Part shown: one piece after another, positions 50,151-57,991 of the stretch | Layout of the letters: every line of letters starts with the position of its first letter | Position numbering within the stretch: the first letter of the stretch is position 1 | NCBI GenBank assembly: GCA_964569385.1 | Contig: CAZMUM010000025.1 | Coordinates: forward strand, 13,598 to 77,597 | DNA length: 64,000 nt | Reading direction: 5' to 3' | Source of the DNA: JAADHX01 sp964569385 | Lineage (GTDB): Bacteria > Actinomycetota > Acidimicrobiia > Acidimicrobiales > Poriferisodalaceae | The notes under the pieces: generated by a model | Seen by the model: the letters and a program-made list of their open reading frames with translations, nothing else | What the model was told of the DNA's origin: nothing | Databases searched by the model: none | Program-made: the position numbers and the translations under genes

Positions 50151-50636
50151 ATGCTCGACAACGGGACGCAGTTGCCGGTGATTGCTGGTAAGGATCTCGA
50201 AGGCAACGACGTCACCATCGGTGACTTGGCCGCCGATTCTTGGACGGCAGTTCTTTTCTATCGGGGCGACTGGTGACCATATTGCCGTCAACAGTTGGTT
50301 GACTTTGATACGAATGCTCTCCCGCTGATGGAGGCAGGCATCACGGTTGTGGCTGGTTCGGTCGATAGCGTCGAATCCACAGCAGAGCTGTTCGGTGCGA
50401 TGAAGCTCCGCTACGTCAAGATGATCTCCGAACTCGACGGACCGAGCGTCTCGAGCTCGACGGGCGCTGCTCTTCAGACCGGTGACCGCACGTTCCTGCA
50501 CGCCACTGGATTTCTTCTGAACCCCGCGGGCGAGATCAACCAGTCGTGTTACTCATCAGGACCTATTGGTCGCCTCACGTGCAACGACGTCTTGAAGAAG
50601 GTGGCCTTCGAGAAGTTCATCGAGTCTCGTCGGTAG
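50151..50636 (+). CDS. Peroxiredoxin-like selenoprotein with in-frame UGA (Sec42)
   Basis: Reading through one TGA (50274-50276) gives a 161-residue AhpC/TSA-fold protein. The UGA falls exactly at the catalytic position: FYRGDW-U-PYCRQQL, i.e. U42xxC45, where relatives have WCPYC or WCPFC. Upstream (MLDNGTQLPVIAGKDLEGND) and downstream (VVAGSVDSVESTAELF, GFLLNPAGEINQ, GPIGRL) parts are in the same frame and both fit the fold. A strong GGGAGGA Shine-Dalgarno precedes the ATG, and a SECIS-like hairpin follows the UGA. The likely role is thiol-dependent peroxide reduction. The alternative is a nonsense mutation, which would have hit exactly the Cys codon. No sel genes are in the window. Confidence 0.78.
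50287..50303 (+). promoter_or_regulatory. Putative bacterial SECIS element
   Basis: GTCAAC (50287-50292), loop AGTTG, then GTTGAC (50298-50303) form a 6-bp perfect hairpin. The loop has G at its second position and begins 16 nt after the UGA. This agrees with the general bacterial SECIS rules (short stem, small loop, G among the first two loop bases, 16-37 nt spacing), at the short end of the range. Confidence 0.6.
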
Positions 50637-50671
50637 CCCACGCGGGCCGCGAGAATCAGAATCGCGATCCT

Positions 50672-50747
50672 TGGTACCCCCAACGGGATTCGAACCCGTG
50701 TTGCCGGCGTGAAAGGCCAGTGTCCTAGGCCACTAGACGATGGGGGC
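50672..50747 (-). tRNA. tRNA-Glu (TTC)
   Basis: The reverse strand folds with acceptor GCCCCCA, D-arm CGTCTAGTGGCCTAGGACA, anticodon stem-loop CTGGC-CTTTCAC-GCCGG with anticodon TTC, and T-arm ACGGGTTCGAATCCCGT. The discriminator is A and the 3' CCA is encoded (50672-50674). It is convergent with the selenoprotein gene. Confidence 0.95.
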
Positions 50748-50841
50748 AAGTGACCGATACAGCCTACGACGTTTTCGGGCTTTCTCGCACGTTGTTTTGC
50801 GAGCGTTCCACCAGACAACGTTGACAGGTGCCCCGACGTCG

Positions 50842-51366
50842 TTAGTCGGTGCTTGCCGCTAGATCTGGATCGTCGGGTTCATCGAACTCGACCACTTCAA
50901 TCAACTCGCTTAGCAGGTGCCCTAGGTAGTGATACGTGGCAGCGGCGGCGCCAGATTCGTCTTCGGGGTCGACGGTGTCGTGATCGTCCTCTTCGCCCAC
51001 GTCCAATCGGGTTCCGAGCACGAGGCGAAGATCGTTGACCGTTGCTATCCACGCACCGTGTTCGAAGTCGGTTAGATGCTCGGCCGAAAGAGTCGACTCG
51101 ACCAGATCGAGCCGGTCGAGTCGCACCGCCAATAACCGATCGCGCTGCGACGTCTGGAATTCTGTCTCCTTGTCGACGTCCTCGGGATGGGCCGTGGGAA
51201 ACAGCCGCCGCATGCCTTTGTCGACCTCGCCGCTGGGGCTAACTCCGACAAGAACGTCGCGCAGTTGCGGGATGAGATGGCCTAGGAGCTGACGTTCTTC
51301 GTCTTCGATCTTGATCGACACGCCCTTGCTCGATCTACGTATCCGACGCCTTAGCGAAAAGCTCAT
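50842..51366 (-). CDS. DUF2017 family protein
   Basis: A 174-residue protein with a basic N-terminus (RRRIRRSS) and helical, acidic C-terminal half. Its size, composition and position immediately behind clpS fit DUF2017, which commonly neighbours clpS in actinobacteria. A role in protein turnover is possible but unproven. It starts 3 bp after the clpS stop. Confidence 0.72.
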   Translation of the reverse strand: MSFSLRRRIRRSSKGVSIKIEDEERQLLGHLIPQLRDVLVGVSPSGEVDKGMRRLFPTAHPEDVDKETEFQTSQRDRLLAVRLDRLDLVESTLSAEHLTDFEHGAWIATVNDLRLVLGTRLDVGEEDDHDTVDPEDESGAAAATYHYLGHLLSELIEVVEFDEPDDPDLAASTD

Positions 51367-51369
51367 CGT

Positions 51370-51687
51370 CTACTTGTCCTTCTGCATGGTGGCCCACAGT
51401 CCGTACTCGTGGAGGCGGGCAACGTCGCGTTCGACATCGGCCTGAGTGCCGTTGGAGACGACCGCACGACCCTTTTCGTGCACATCGAGCATCAACTCGG
51501 TGGCCTTCATGTTGCTGTAACCGAACAACTTCTGAAGAACCATTACTACGTACCCCATCAGGTTGATGGGGTCGTTCCAGACCAACACGATCCACGGTAC
51601 GTCCTCGTCGACGAGGGTTGTGGTTCGGCTCTCTCGCGTTGGCGCCTGCGCGGGCATCGGAGAGGGAGGAGGCGGGGAAGAGTTCAT
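51370..51687 (-). CDS. clpS: ATP-dependent Clp protease adaptor ClpS
   Basis: A 105-residue adaptor with a Pro/Ser-rich N-terminal arm (about residues 1-25) and the ClpS core: WIVLVWNDPINLMGYVVMVLQKLFGYS, then VHEKGRAVV. The core Asn-Asp and Met-Gly residues that form the N-degron pocket are present. It delivers N-end-rule substrates to ClpAP or ClpCP. The ATG overlaps the ctaA stop (ATGA). Confidence 0.92.
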   Translation of the reverse strand: MNSSPPPPSPMPAQAPTRESRTTTLVDEDVPWIVLVWNDPINLMGYVVMVLQKLFGYSNMKATELMLDVHEKGRAVVSNGTQADVERDVARLHEYGLWATMQKDK

Positions 51688-52685
51688 GACGAAGTGACCA
51701 TGTGTTGTGGTTCGTCGGCATCTGGCGAGTCGACTGTCGGCACATGGTTGTCGGACTTTGTTACAAGTACAAGCCGTACGACTGAGATCCAAACAGCGCA
51801 CACCCCGACGATGTGGATTCCTACGAGCAGCGCGGGAATGTCGGAGAAGTATTGGATGTAGCCGAGTGCGCCCTGGCCAAGGACGACGAATCCGAAAAGG
51901 CGAACATGACGGGCGAACTGTCGATTTGATTCGTGAGAGTTGACGGTGACAAGCAGCGCCACCACCAGACCGACTACCAACCACACAGTTCCTGCATGAA
52001 TGGTGGCGGCCTTAGAAAGATCAACAGCGAGACGCGCCACGTCCTCGTCGCCTGCGTGGGGCCCGGCTGCGGTAACAACCGTGCCGGCCAAGATCGCGAT
52101 TGCTGTTGTTGCACCAGCAGCCCAAGCAAGGATTCGCAAGCGGCGGGTCGCGGCGGGAGGCGTCGGTGCTGCCTCGACAAACCCAAGGTCGGGTAGACCG
52201 GCGCGGTGATGCAGGACAACTGCGTTCCAGAGTAGGACCATCGACAAGAGGAAATGAGCCATCACAACCTCGGGTCGCAAGCTAGTCAGGACAGTGATGC
52301 CGCCGAGCACAACCTGAACCACGACGCCGACCACGAGGCCCCACGACCATCGGGTGAGGTCTCGTCGGCGGGGGTTTCGTCTCATCGACTCCAGAACAGC
52401 TGCGACGACGGCCACAGACACAACTCCCGTGAACAGGCGGTTGACGAACTCGATTACTCCGTGCAGGTCGGCTTCGGGGACGAAGCTCTCTTCGGTGCAG
52501 GTTGGCCAGTCGGGACACCCGAGCCCAGAACCGGTTAGGCGCACAGCTGCACCCGTTACCACAATTGTCACGAGCGCAGCCAGGGCGAGTGCCGTCACGT
52601 GTCGATAGCGTGTCGGGCTGACTACTGGTTTGATGAACTTCGGATTCCGTTTCTGAAAACCTGCGCTGTCGTCTTCGCCATTCAC
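51684..52685 (-). CDS. ctaA: Heme A synthase (CtaA/COX15)
   Basis: A 333-residue protein with about eight membrane helices in two four-helix halves. The motif RLTGSGLGCPDWPTC with its cysteine pair region and the IEFVNRLFTG helix are typical. It oxidises heme O to heme A for the caa3 oxidase encoded next to it. It starts at a GTG, divergently from ctaB. Note Asn in EFVNR where many family members have His; other actinobacterial CtaA proteins share this. Confidence 0.9.
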   Translation of the reverse strand: MNGEDDSAGFQKRNPKFIKPVVSPTRYRHVTALALAALVTIVVTGAAVRLTGSGLGCPDWPTCTEESFVPEADLHGVIEFVNRLFTGVVSVAVVAAVLESMRRNPRRRDLTRWSWGLVVGVVVQVVLGGITVLTSLRPEVVMAHFLLSMVLLWNAVVLHHRAGLPDLGFVEAAPTPPAATRRLRILAWAAGATTAIAILAGTVVTAAGPHAGDEDVARLAVDLSKAATIHAGTVWLVVGLVVALLVTVNSHESNRQFARHVRLFGFVVLGQGALGYIQYFSDIPALLVGIHIVGVCAVWISVVRLVLVTKSDNHVPTVDSPDADEPQHMVTSS

Positions 52686-52808
52686 GCCCTAAACGCTATT
52701 CGTCCGAACCGCAATCGGAAACAACAAATGAGTGACTCAAGTCATCGTCGGAAAGTTCATGCCCGTTCGGGCTGGAGTGTTGGTCGAACACGATCTATCG
52801 TTCCGACC

Positions 52809-53729
52809 GTGACCGACGTCAGCGTTACCCCGAGCGCATCGATCCAACAACCCCCGAACCGGCGTCGCGCGATGGCGTTCGTAGCGCTAACCAAGCCGCG
52901 CATTATCGAGCTCCTACTGGTGAGTACCGTGCCCACCATGGTCGTAGCCCAGCGGGGCCTCCCTTCGGTGTGGCTCATGATTTGGACGGTTGTCGGGGGG
53001 ACCCTCGCGGCCGGCGGTGCAAACGCCTACAACATGTACGTCGATCGCGACATCGATGCCCTAATGGAACGAACCAAGGGTCGGCCGCTAGTCACCGGCG
53101 AAGTTGCACCCCGCGAAGCCCTCGTATTTGCGACCGTGCTCGAGTTTGCTGCATTCGGTCTTCTTTGGTCGGCCGTCAACTTCTTGTCGGCTGTGCTCGC
53201 CGCTTCGGCTTGTGCGTTCTACGTGATCGTCTACACAATCTGGCTAAAACGAACGTCCAAGCAAAACATCGTGATCGGTGGGGCTGCTGGGGCAGTTCCG
53301 GTTCTGATTGGGTGGTCTGCGGTCACGAACTCGATCGGCATCGAGGCCCTTGTGCTCTTCGCTCTGATGTTCATGTGGACGCCACCACACTTCTGGGCTC
53401 TCGCGATCAAGTACGCCGACGACTACCGCGCCGCCGATGTCCCAATGTTGCCCGCAGTTGTGTCGCCGAGAACTACTGCTAACCAGATGATCCTCTACAC
53501 CGTTCCAGTTGCAGTGTTGGGCGTGGTGTTCGGGTTGGTAGCCAATCTTGGATGGCTGTATCTGATCGTTGCCGCAGTGAGCGGGGCGGTGTTCCTGTGG
53601 CACACGGTCACGCTCCGAAAGGATTTGAGCGTCGGCCGAGCGATGAAGGTGTTCAGTTACTCAATTACCTATGTCACTGTGGTGTTTGCCGCAATGGCGG
53701 TCGACATATTCGTAGCCAACGGTGTCTAA
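52809..53729 (+). CDS. ctaB: Protoheme IX farnesyltransferase (heme O synthase)
   Basis: A 306-residue UbiA-family prenyltransferase with about eight or nine membrane helices. The first Asp motif is NMYVDRDIDALMERTKGRPL and the second region includes ALAIKYADDYRAADVPMLP. It converts heme B to heme O. The GTG at 52809 gives the usual length; an in-frame frame continues upstream to 52599 but would overlap ctaA. Confidence 0.92.
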   Translation: MTDVSVTPSASIQQPPNRRRAMAFVALTKPRIIELLLVSTVPTMVVAQRGLPSVWLMIWTVVGGTLAAGGANAYNMYVDRDIDALMERTKGRPLVTGEVAPREALVFATVLEFAAFGLLWSAVNFLSAVLAASACAFYVIVYTIWLKRTSKQNIVIGGAAGAVPVLIGWSAVTNSIGIEALVLFALMFMWTPPHFWALAIKYADDYRAADVPMLPAVVSPRTTANQMILYTVPVAVLGVVFGLVANLGWLYLIVAAVSGAVFLWHTVTLRKDLSVGRAMKVFSYSITYVTVVFAAMAVDIFVANGV

Positions 53730-53896
53730 ACGCACCAAAGTTTTGAACGGTGCTTCCCCATTGTTTCGGGGCCTGCCATGCTGCTGACTAGAGATTTTTA
53801 CCGAATCCATTCGAACAACAACGCGTCTTTGTCAGCGTGCCTCGATTCTCGCGGCATAATTGTGGCGTCCAGCGTGCTGTGGAGCGAGTCCAAGCG

Positions 53897-55435
53897 ATGA
53901 CAGAAACAACCGAAACGTCCTCAGCCTTTGGCGGTGCACCTCAAGAGGACCCGTCCGTATTCGGACTTCTGAACACCGTTGACCATCGCCGAATCGGACG
54001 AATGTTCATGGTGTCGGCGGTAGCGATGTTGGCTGCGTCGGCGGTGCTCACTGCTCTGGTTGGCCTCGATCTCACCGATGCCGACGGATTTGTAGTGTTT
54101 GATTCGCAGAGCTGGGCTCAAGCATTTGCCCTGTCTCGAGATTCGTTCGTGTTCCTTGCCGTGCTCCCGTTCTTTGTTGGTATGGCGATGTTCATCGTCC
54201 CAGCCCAGATTGGTGCCGGACGCCTGATCTACCCTCGAGCCGCACTTGCATCGTTTTGGGCTTGGAAGATCTCAGCCCTAATTCTGGTGGGCTCCTACCT
54301 AGCTAACGGCGGCCCCTACGGTGGGTCCAGAGGCAACTCCGAAGCGGTCGATCTTCACCTCATAGCTCTTGGCATGATCATCGCTTCGCTGCTTCTCGGC
54401 ATCGTGGTTGTGGTGACCACGATCTTGTCGATGCGTGCTCCTGGTCTACACATCGACCAAGTACCGCCTTTCACTTGGGCCACGCTTGTCACCGGCATAG
54501 GCCTGCTCCTAACGCTTCCGGTCCTGGTGGCGACGCTCAGTTTCCTCTACATCGATCATCGTTACAGCAGCCGCTTCGACGTCGACTTCCTCGGCGGCAA
54601 CTTTGGCGTATGGGGCCACATCGAGTGGGTCTATCGAGCACCGACGTTGTTCCTATTGTTGGTNNNNNNNNNNNNNNNNNNNNNNNNNNNNNNNNNNNNN
54701 NNNNNNNNNNNNNNNNNNNNNNNNNNNNNNNNNNNNNNNNNNNNNNNNNNNNNNNNNNNNNNNCTGACTCTTGCCGAGGGTCGAGCCATCCCGAAGCTCA
54801 GCGCACCATTCTTAGCTGGTGCCGCAGCAGCAGCTCTGGCGACCCTTGCTGTTGTGCTCGGCACCGTAGGTGCTGGACTCGACTGGCTCGAATCTGTTGA
54901 TGCGTTCACCATTGATCCCGACCTACCGCTTCGTCTCACCACCTGGAGCGATGCTCAGTTCTACCTCGTTGCTGGCGCGGCTGCGCTTGGCATCAGCGCG
55001 GCCATGGGCTGGTGGGCCCCTCTCGCGTATGGACGCCACCTCAACCCTGCTTTGGCTCGGCTGACGGCGTTGCTGCTGTTTGTGGGATCGCTCGCTGGGG
55101 CCCTCGGCTTCGCGCTCACGGGGTTCGTCACTGGGCAGCCGTCGGATCCGGCCCTCAACGCTCGGTACGACTTCTTGGTCGACCCCAGCACAGCCCTCAA
55201 CACGTTAGGTGCTGTTGGGCTTCTGATATTTGGTGCCGGAGCAGTGTTATTGCTACTTGATGTGGCGATCTCGCTGATTGCAGGGAAGGGCGCCGAGGCC
55301 AACGACAACCCCTGGGGTGCGTTTACTCCCGAGTGGGATACACCCGCCGACCCAACCGAGTCGGCTTGGTTGCCCGCTCTCACGTCCGGCACTCCGCTAC
55401 TCGAAGCCCACGAAGCCGAGGAGGTAAGCGTCTGA
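53897..55435 (+). CDS. COX1-like heme-copper oxidase paralogue without heme ligands (gap inside)
   Basis: About 512 residues, counting the 100-N gap, with many membrane helices. Against CoxA in this window the fold aligns clearly (FIVPAQIGAG; WW.P.AYGRHLN). However, the helix II heme His (TMHGTT) is Ser in ALSRDSF, and both His of the AHFHY helix are replaced (DAQFYL). A GHIEW remains at the Cu-B/GHPEVY position. It is probably non-catalytic. It heads the cox operon and is followed by a COX3-like gene with a 1-bp TGATG overlap. Confidence 0.72.
   Translation: MTETTETSSAFGGAPQEDPSVFGLLNTVDHRRIGRMFMVSAVAMLAASAVLTALVGLDLTDADGFVVFDSQSWAQAFALSRDSFVFLAVLPFFVGMAMFIVPAQIGAGRLIYPRAALASFWAWKISALILVGSYLANGGPYGGSRGNSEAVDLHLIALGMIIASLLLGIVVVVTTILSMRAPGLHIDQVPPFTWATLVTGIGLLLTLPVLVATLSFLYIDHRYSSRFDVDFLGGNFGVWGHIEWVYRAPTLFLLLXXXXXXXXXXXXXXXXXXXXXXXXXXXXXXXXXXLTLAEGRAIPKLSAPFLAGAAAAALATLAVVLGTVGAGLDWLESVDAFTIDPDLPLRLTTWSDAQFYLVAGAAALGISAAMGWWAPLAYGRHLNPALARLTALLLFVGSLAGALGFALTGFVTGQPSDPALNARYDFLVDPSTALNTLGAVGLLIFGAGAVLLLLDVAISLIAGKGAEANDNPWGAFTPEWDTPADPTESAWLPALTSGTPLLEAHEAEEVSV
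54664..54763. other. Assembly gap (100 N)
   Basis: Exactly 100 N inside the COX1-like gene. The frames before and after agree if the gap really is 100 (or 1 modulo 3), but its true length is unknown. The missing part would include the segment after the GHIEW motif. Confidence 0.98.
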
Positions 55436-56028
55436 TGTCCGACGCAACCATTGTTACCTATCCGGGGGCCACCACCGCACCACGAGCTCAGCTTGTGGCT
55501 ACCGCCCTCGCGGTAGCGGCCGGTAGTTCGCTAATGGCGGGCCTCATTGGTTTCTACATGAGCCGCCGCCACGCTGTTGCTTCTCCTGGCCAGAACTGGC
55601 TGCCCGACGGCGTCGTCATTCCCAACGCTCCGCTTGTCATGACCGTCGTAACCGCGATCATGGCCGGACTTGTTGGGCACTGGGCTGTGTGGGCTGCCAA
55701 GCGCCGCGAACAGGGCCACACCCTTTTGGCAATCGGCGCGACCGTGTTGCTAATGGTTGCTTTCTTGAACATGGTTCTGTTCTCAATGAACGAGATGGAC
55801 ATTGCCATAGGCACCAGCGAATGGCACAACCTGGTGTTCACCATCACGGGTTACATCATCGCCCTCACCATCATTTCGATCGTCTATTTGTTGCTTATGG
55901 GGCTTCGAGCCCTTGGCGGCGATCTTGGCGATGAGGGCGCGGCCCTCATTAATGCATCTGTTCTGTTCTGGGATTTCGTCGTAGTGGCCTGGGTTTGTGC
56001 CTGGTACGCCATCTACGTGGTGAAGTGA
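55435..56028 (+). CDS. COX3-like membrane protein
   Basis: A 197-residue protein with about five membrane helices resembling cytochrome c oxidase subunit III: NAPLVMTVVTAIMAGLVGHWAVWAAKR, SEWHNLVFTITG, and the final helix FWDFVVVAWVCAWYAIYVVK, which matches HFVDIVWIVIFGIVYLI of CoxC. It is coupled to the COX1-like gene and is probably its structural partner. Confidence 0.72.
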   Translation: MSDATIVTYPGATTAPRAQLVATALAVAAGSSLMAGLIGFYMSRRHAVASPGQNWLPDGVVIPNAPLVMTVVTAIMAGLVGHWAVWAAKRREQGHTLLAIGATVLLMVAFLNMVLFSMNEMDIAIGTSEWHNLVFTITGYIIALTIISIVYLLLMGLRALGGDLGDEGAALINASVLFWDFVVVAWVCAWYAIYVVK

Positions 56029-56036
56029 GGTAGGAA

Positions 56037-56807
56037 ATGTTCGGAACCGCCACCAAGTACTTTCTTGGCCTAAGCGGACTCTTCATGGTCTTGGCCACGG
56101 TTTATGGAGTTGGCACTGCGGCCAATGGCAATGGCGACGTCGGGTTCTACGCGACCGTGGTGCTCGGCACCGTGGCGGTCACCGCCGGTTTCCTGAGCTG
56201 GATTGCCTTCGCAGCTGGCGATAGTGCATCGACTGACCGTGACCGCGAGAACGCATACACCCTCGTTCCGGCCTATTGGCCTGTGATGTCTGCGGCCGGT
56301 CTTGGTTTCCTGACGGTTGGTCTAGTGGTCAACACCCAACTCGCCATCTTTGGCCTGTTCGTTCTGATTGCGGCCGCGATCGAATGGACACTCACGGCCT
56401 GGGCCGACCACCGGTCCGCCGATGTCGAAAGCAACTATGCGGTACGCCGAACCCTGGCGCTGCCTTTCGAGGTGCCGCTTTACGGCGCGCTGGCGATAGC
56501 GGTTCCGGTGTATCTGGCGGCAGGCTTCCTGATGTCTATTGGACGCAACCCAGCTAGCTGGGTTGCGCTTGGGGTGGCCTCAGTTGTGCTGGTGGCAGCG
56601 TTCGTGTTTTATGCCAAACCCGACTTGAAACGACCAATCCTCATCTCAGTTATTGGTCTCGGCGCGGTGGCTGTCGTGGTTGGCGGAATCGTCGGGTTGT
56701 CGAACGGAATCCGCCCCATAGAACATCACGAAGAAGAAGAACCGGTCAGCGCCGAAGAAGAATCAGCACCCGGCGGCCAATTCGAAGTAGTAGTGGAGGC
56801 CAAGTGA
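56037..56807 (+). CDS. Oxidase-operon membrane protein
   Basis: A 256-residue protein with about seven membrane helices in two groups (residues about 5-130 and 150-225) and an acidic tail (HHEEEEPVSAEEES). It resembles the cytochrome c oxidase-associated subunit IV-like proteins of actinobacterial cox operons only loosely. It lies between the COX3-like gene and coxB and overlaps coxB by 4 bp. Confidence 0.6.
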   Translation: MFGTATKYFLGLSGLFMVLATVYGVGTAANGNGDVGFYATVVLGTVAVTAGFLSWIAFAAGDSASTDRDRENAYTLVPAYWPVMSAAGLGFLTVGLVVNTQLAIFGLFVLIAAAIEWTLTAWADHRSADVESNYAVRRTLALPFEVPLYGALAIAVPVYLAAGFLMSIGRNPASWVALGVASVVLVAAFVFYAKPDLKRPILISVIGLGAVAVVVGGIVGLSNGIRPIEHHEEEEPVSAEEESAPGGQFEVVVEAK

Positions 56808-57943
56808 GAGCCAGCTCCCCCCAGAGACCACCGATGCGACGGATCCTACGGCCCGCTGGCCTTGCCGTCGCTGTTGGGCTTGTGACGACAGGCTGCACCG
56901 AGGGAGGCGTGTTCGACACCCTGAACCCCAAGGGCGAGAACGCCCGGATCATCGACGATCTCACCAACTTTATTGGTATAGCGGCCCTGGCGGTTGGTGT
57001 CGTAATTACGGTTTTGGTCACCTACACCGTGTACCGGTACCGCAGCACCGATGAGACCTACGACGATCTTCCCGAGCAGGTTCACGGCCACACGGCGGCC
57101 GAACTCACCTGGACTGTCGTTCCGGCTATCGGTCTCATTGTTGTGACTGTCCTGTCGCTTCCTGCCATCTTCGAGTTAGACCGCCAAGACCCAGACGACA
57201 TGACTGTCCTCGTCGAAGGTCAGCAGTGGTGGTGGCAGTTCAGCTACGACCTCGACAACGACGGCGTATACGAGATCGTCACTTCAGGCGACATTGTGTT
57301 CCCCGCCGGCCAACAAGTGAATCTCCAGATCACATCTAACGATGTGATCCACTCGTTCTGGGTACCAGAGCTTAACGGCAAGAAAGACGCGGTCCCCGGC
57401 CTACGTACTCCCCTGAAGCTCCATGCCGACGAGCCCGGAATTTTCTGGGGCCAGTGCGCCGAGTTCTGTGGTCTGTCTCACGCCGAGATGCGTTTGCGCG
57501 CCGTAGCCCTCGACGACGCCGACTGGGAGCGCTGGGTTTCTGAACAAACGACTGTGGGCGTGGTCCCCGATGGGCAGGATGTGGCCGCCCAACGGGGTTA
57601 TGAGACATTTGGTCAGTTCTGCAGCAGTTGCCACGTAATTGATGGTGTGTACGAGGGCGCCTATGAAAACGAACCGCCCCTGTTGTCAGGGATTGCGCCG
57701 AACCTCACCAACCTCATGGGTCGCACCTCGTTCGCCGGGGGCATCTTCGACCTATACAACGACGACGGGACCGTTAACGAGGCCGATCTACTCGCCTGGG
57801 TGCGCGATGCACCTGGAGTTAAAGCTCTGGATCCCGCCAATCAACAAGGCATGCCTTCGTTTGCCGAACAGCTCAGTAACGAGCAACTCTCCGACATAGT
57901 CGCCTACCTCTCCACTCTTGGAGAGGCCCCGATACTTCCTTAA
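56804..57943 (+). CDS. coxB: Cytochrome c oxidase subunit II with fused cytochrome c
   Basis: A 379-residue caa3-type subunit II. The N-terminal lipobox is TTGC (about residue 29), followed by two helices (about 50-75, 95-120). The Cu-A domain contains WWWQFSYD and the binding motif CAEFCGLSHAEM. The C-terminal cytochrome c has CSSCH (heme) and the Met ligand in GMPSF. It accepts electrons and passes them to CoxA. GTG start, overlapping the previous gene. Confidence 0.93.
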   Translation: MRASSPQRPPMRRILRPAGLAVAVGLVTTGCTEGGVFDTLNPKGENARIIDDLTNFIGIAALAVGVVITVLVTYTVYRYRSTDETYDDLPEQVHGHTAAELTWTVVPAIGLIVVTVLSLPAIFELDRQDPDDMTVLVEGQQWWWQFSYDLDNDGVYEIVTSGDIVFPAGQQVNLQITSNDVIHSFWVPELNGKKDAVPGLRTPLKLHADEPGIFWGQCAEFCGLSHAEMRLRAVALDDADWERWVSEQTTVGVVPDGQDVAAQRGYETFGQFCSSCHVIDGVYEGAYENEPPLLSGIAPNLTNLMGRTSFAGGIFDLYNDDGTVNEADLLAWVRDAPGVKALDPANQQGMPSFAEQLSNEQLSDIVAYLSTLGEAPILP

Positions 57944-57991
57944 CCAAACTCGACCCGCCGCCTCGCACAGAGGCTGAGGAGACGCTCACAG

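Noticed and set aside
50151..50276. Reading the 50151-50276 frame as a short separate gene and 50295-50636 as another
   Set aside because: Both halves are in one frame, complement each other as a single peroxiredoxin fold, and the TGA sits exactly on the catalytic Cys codon with a hairpin behind it.
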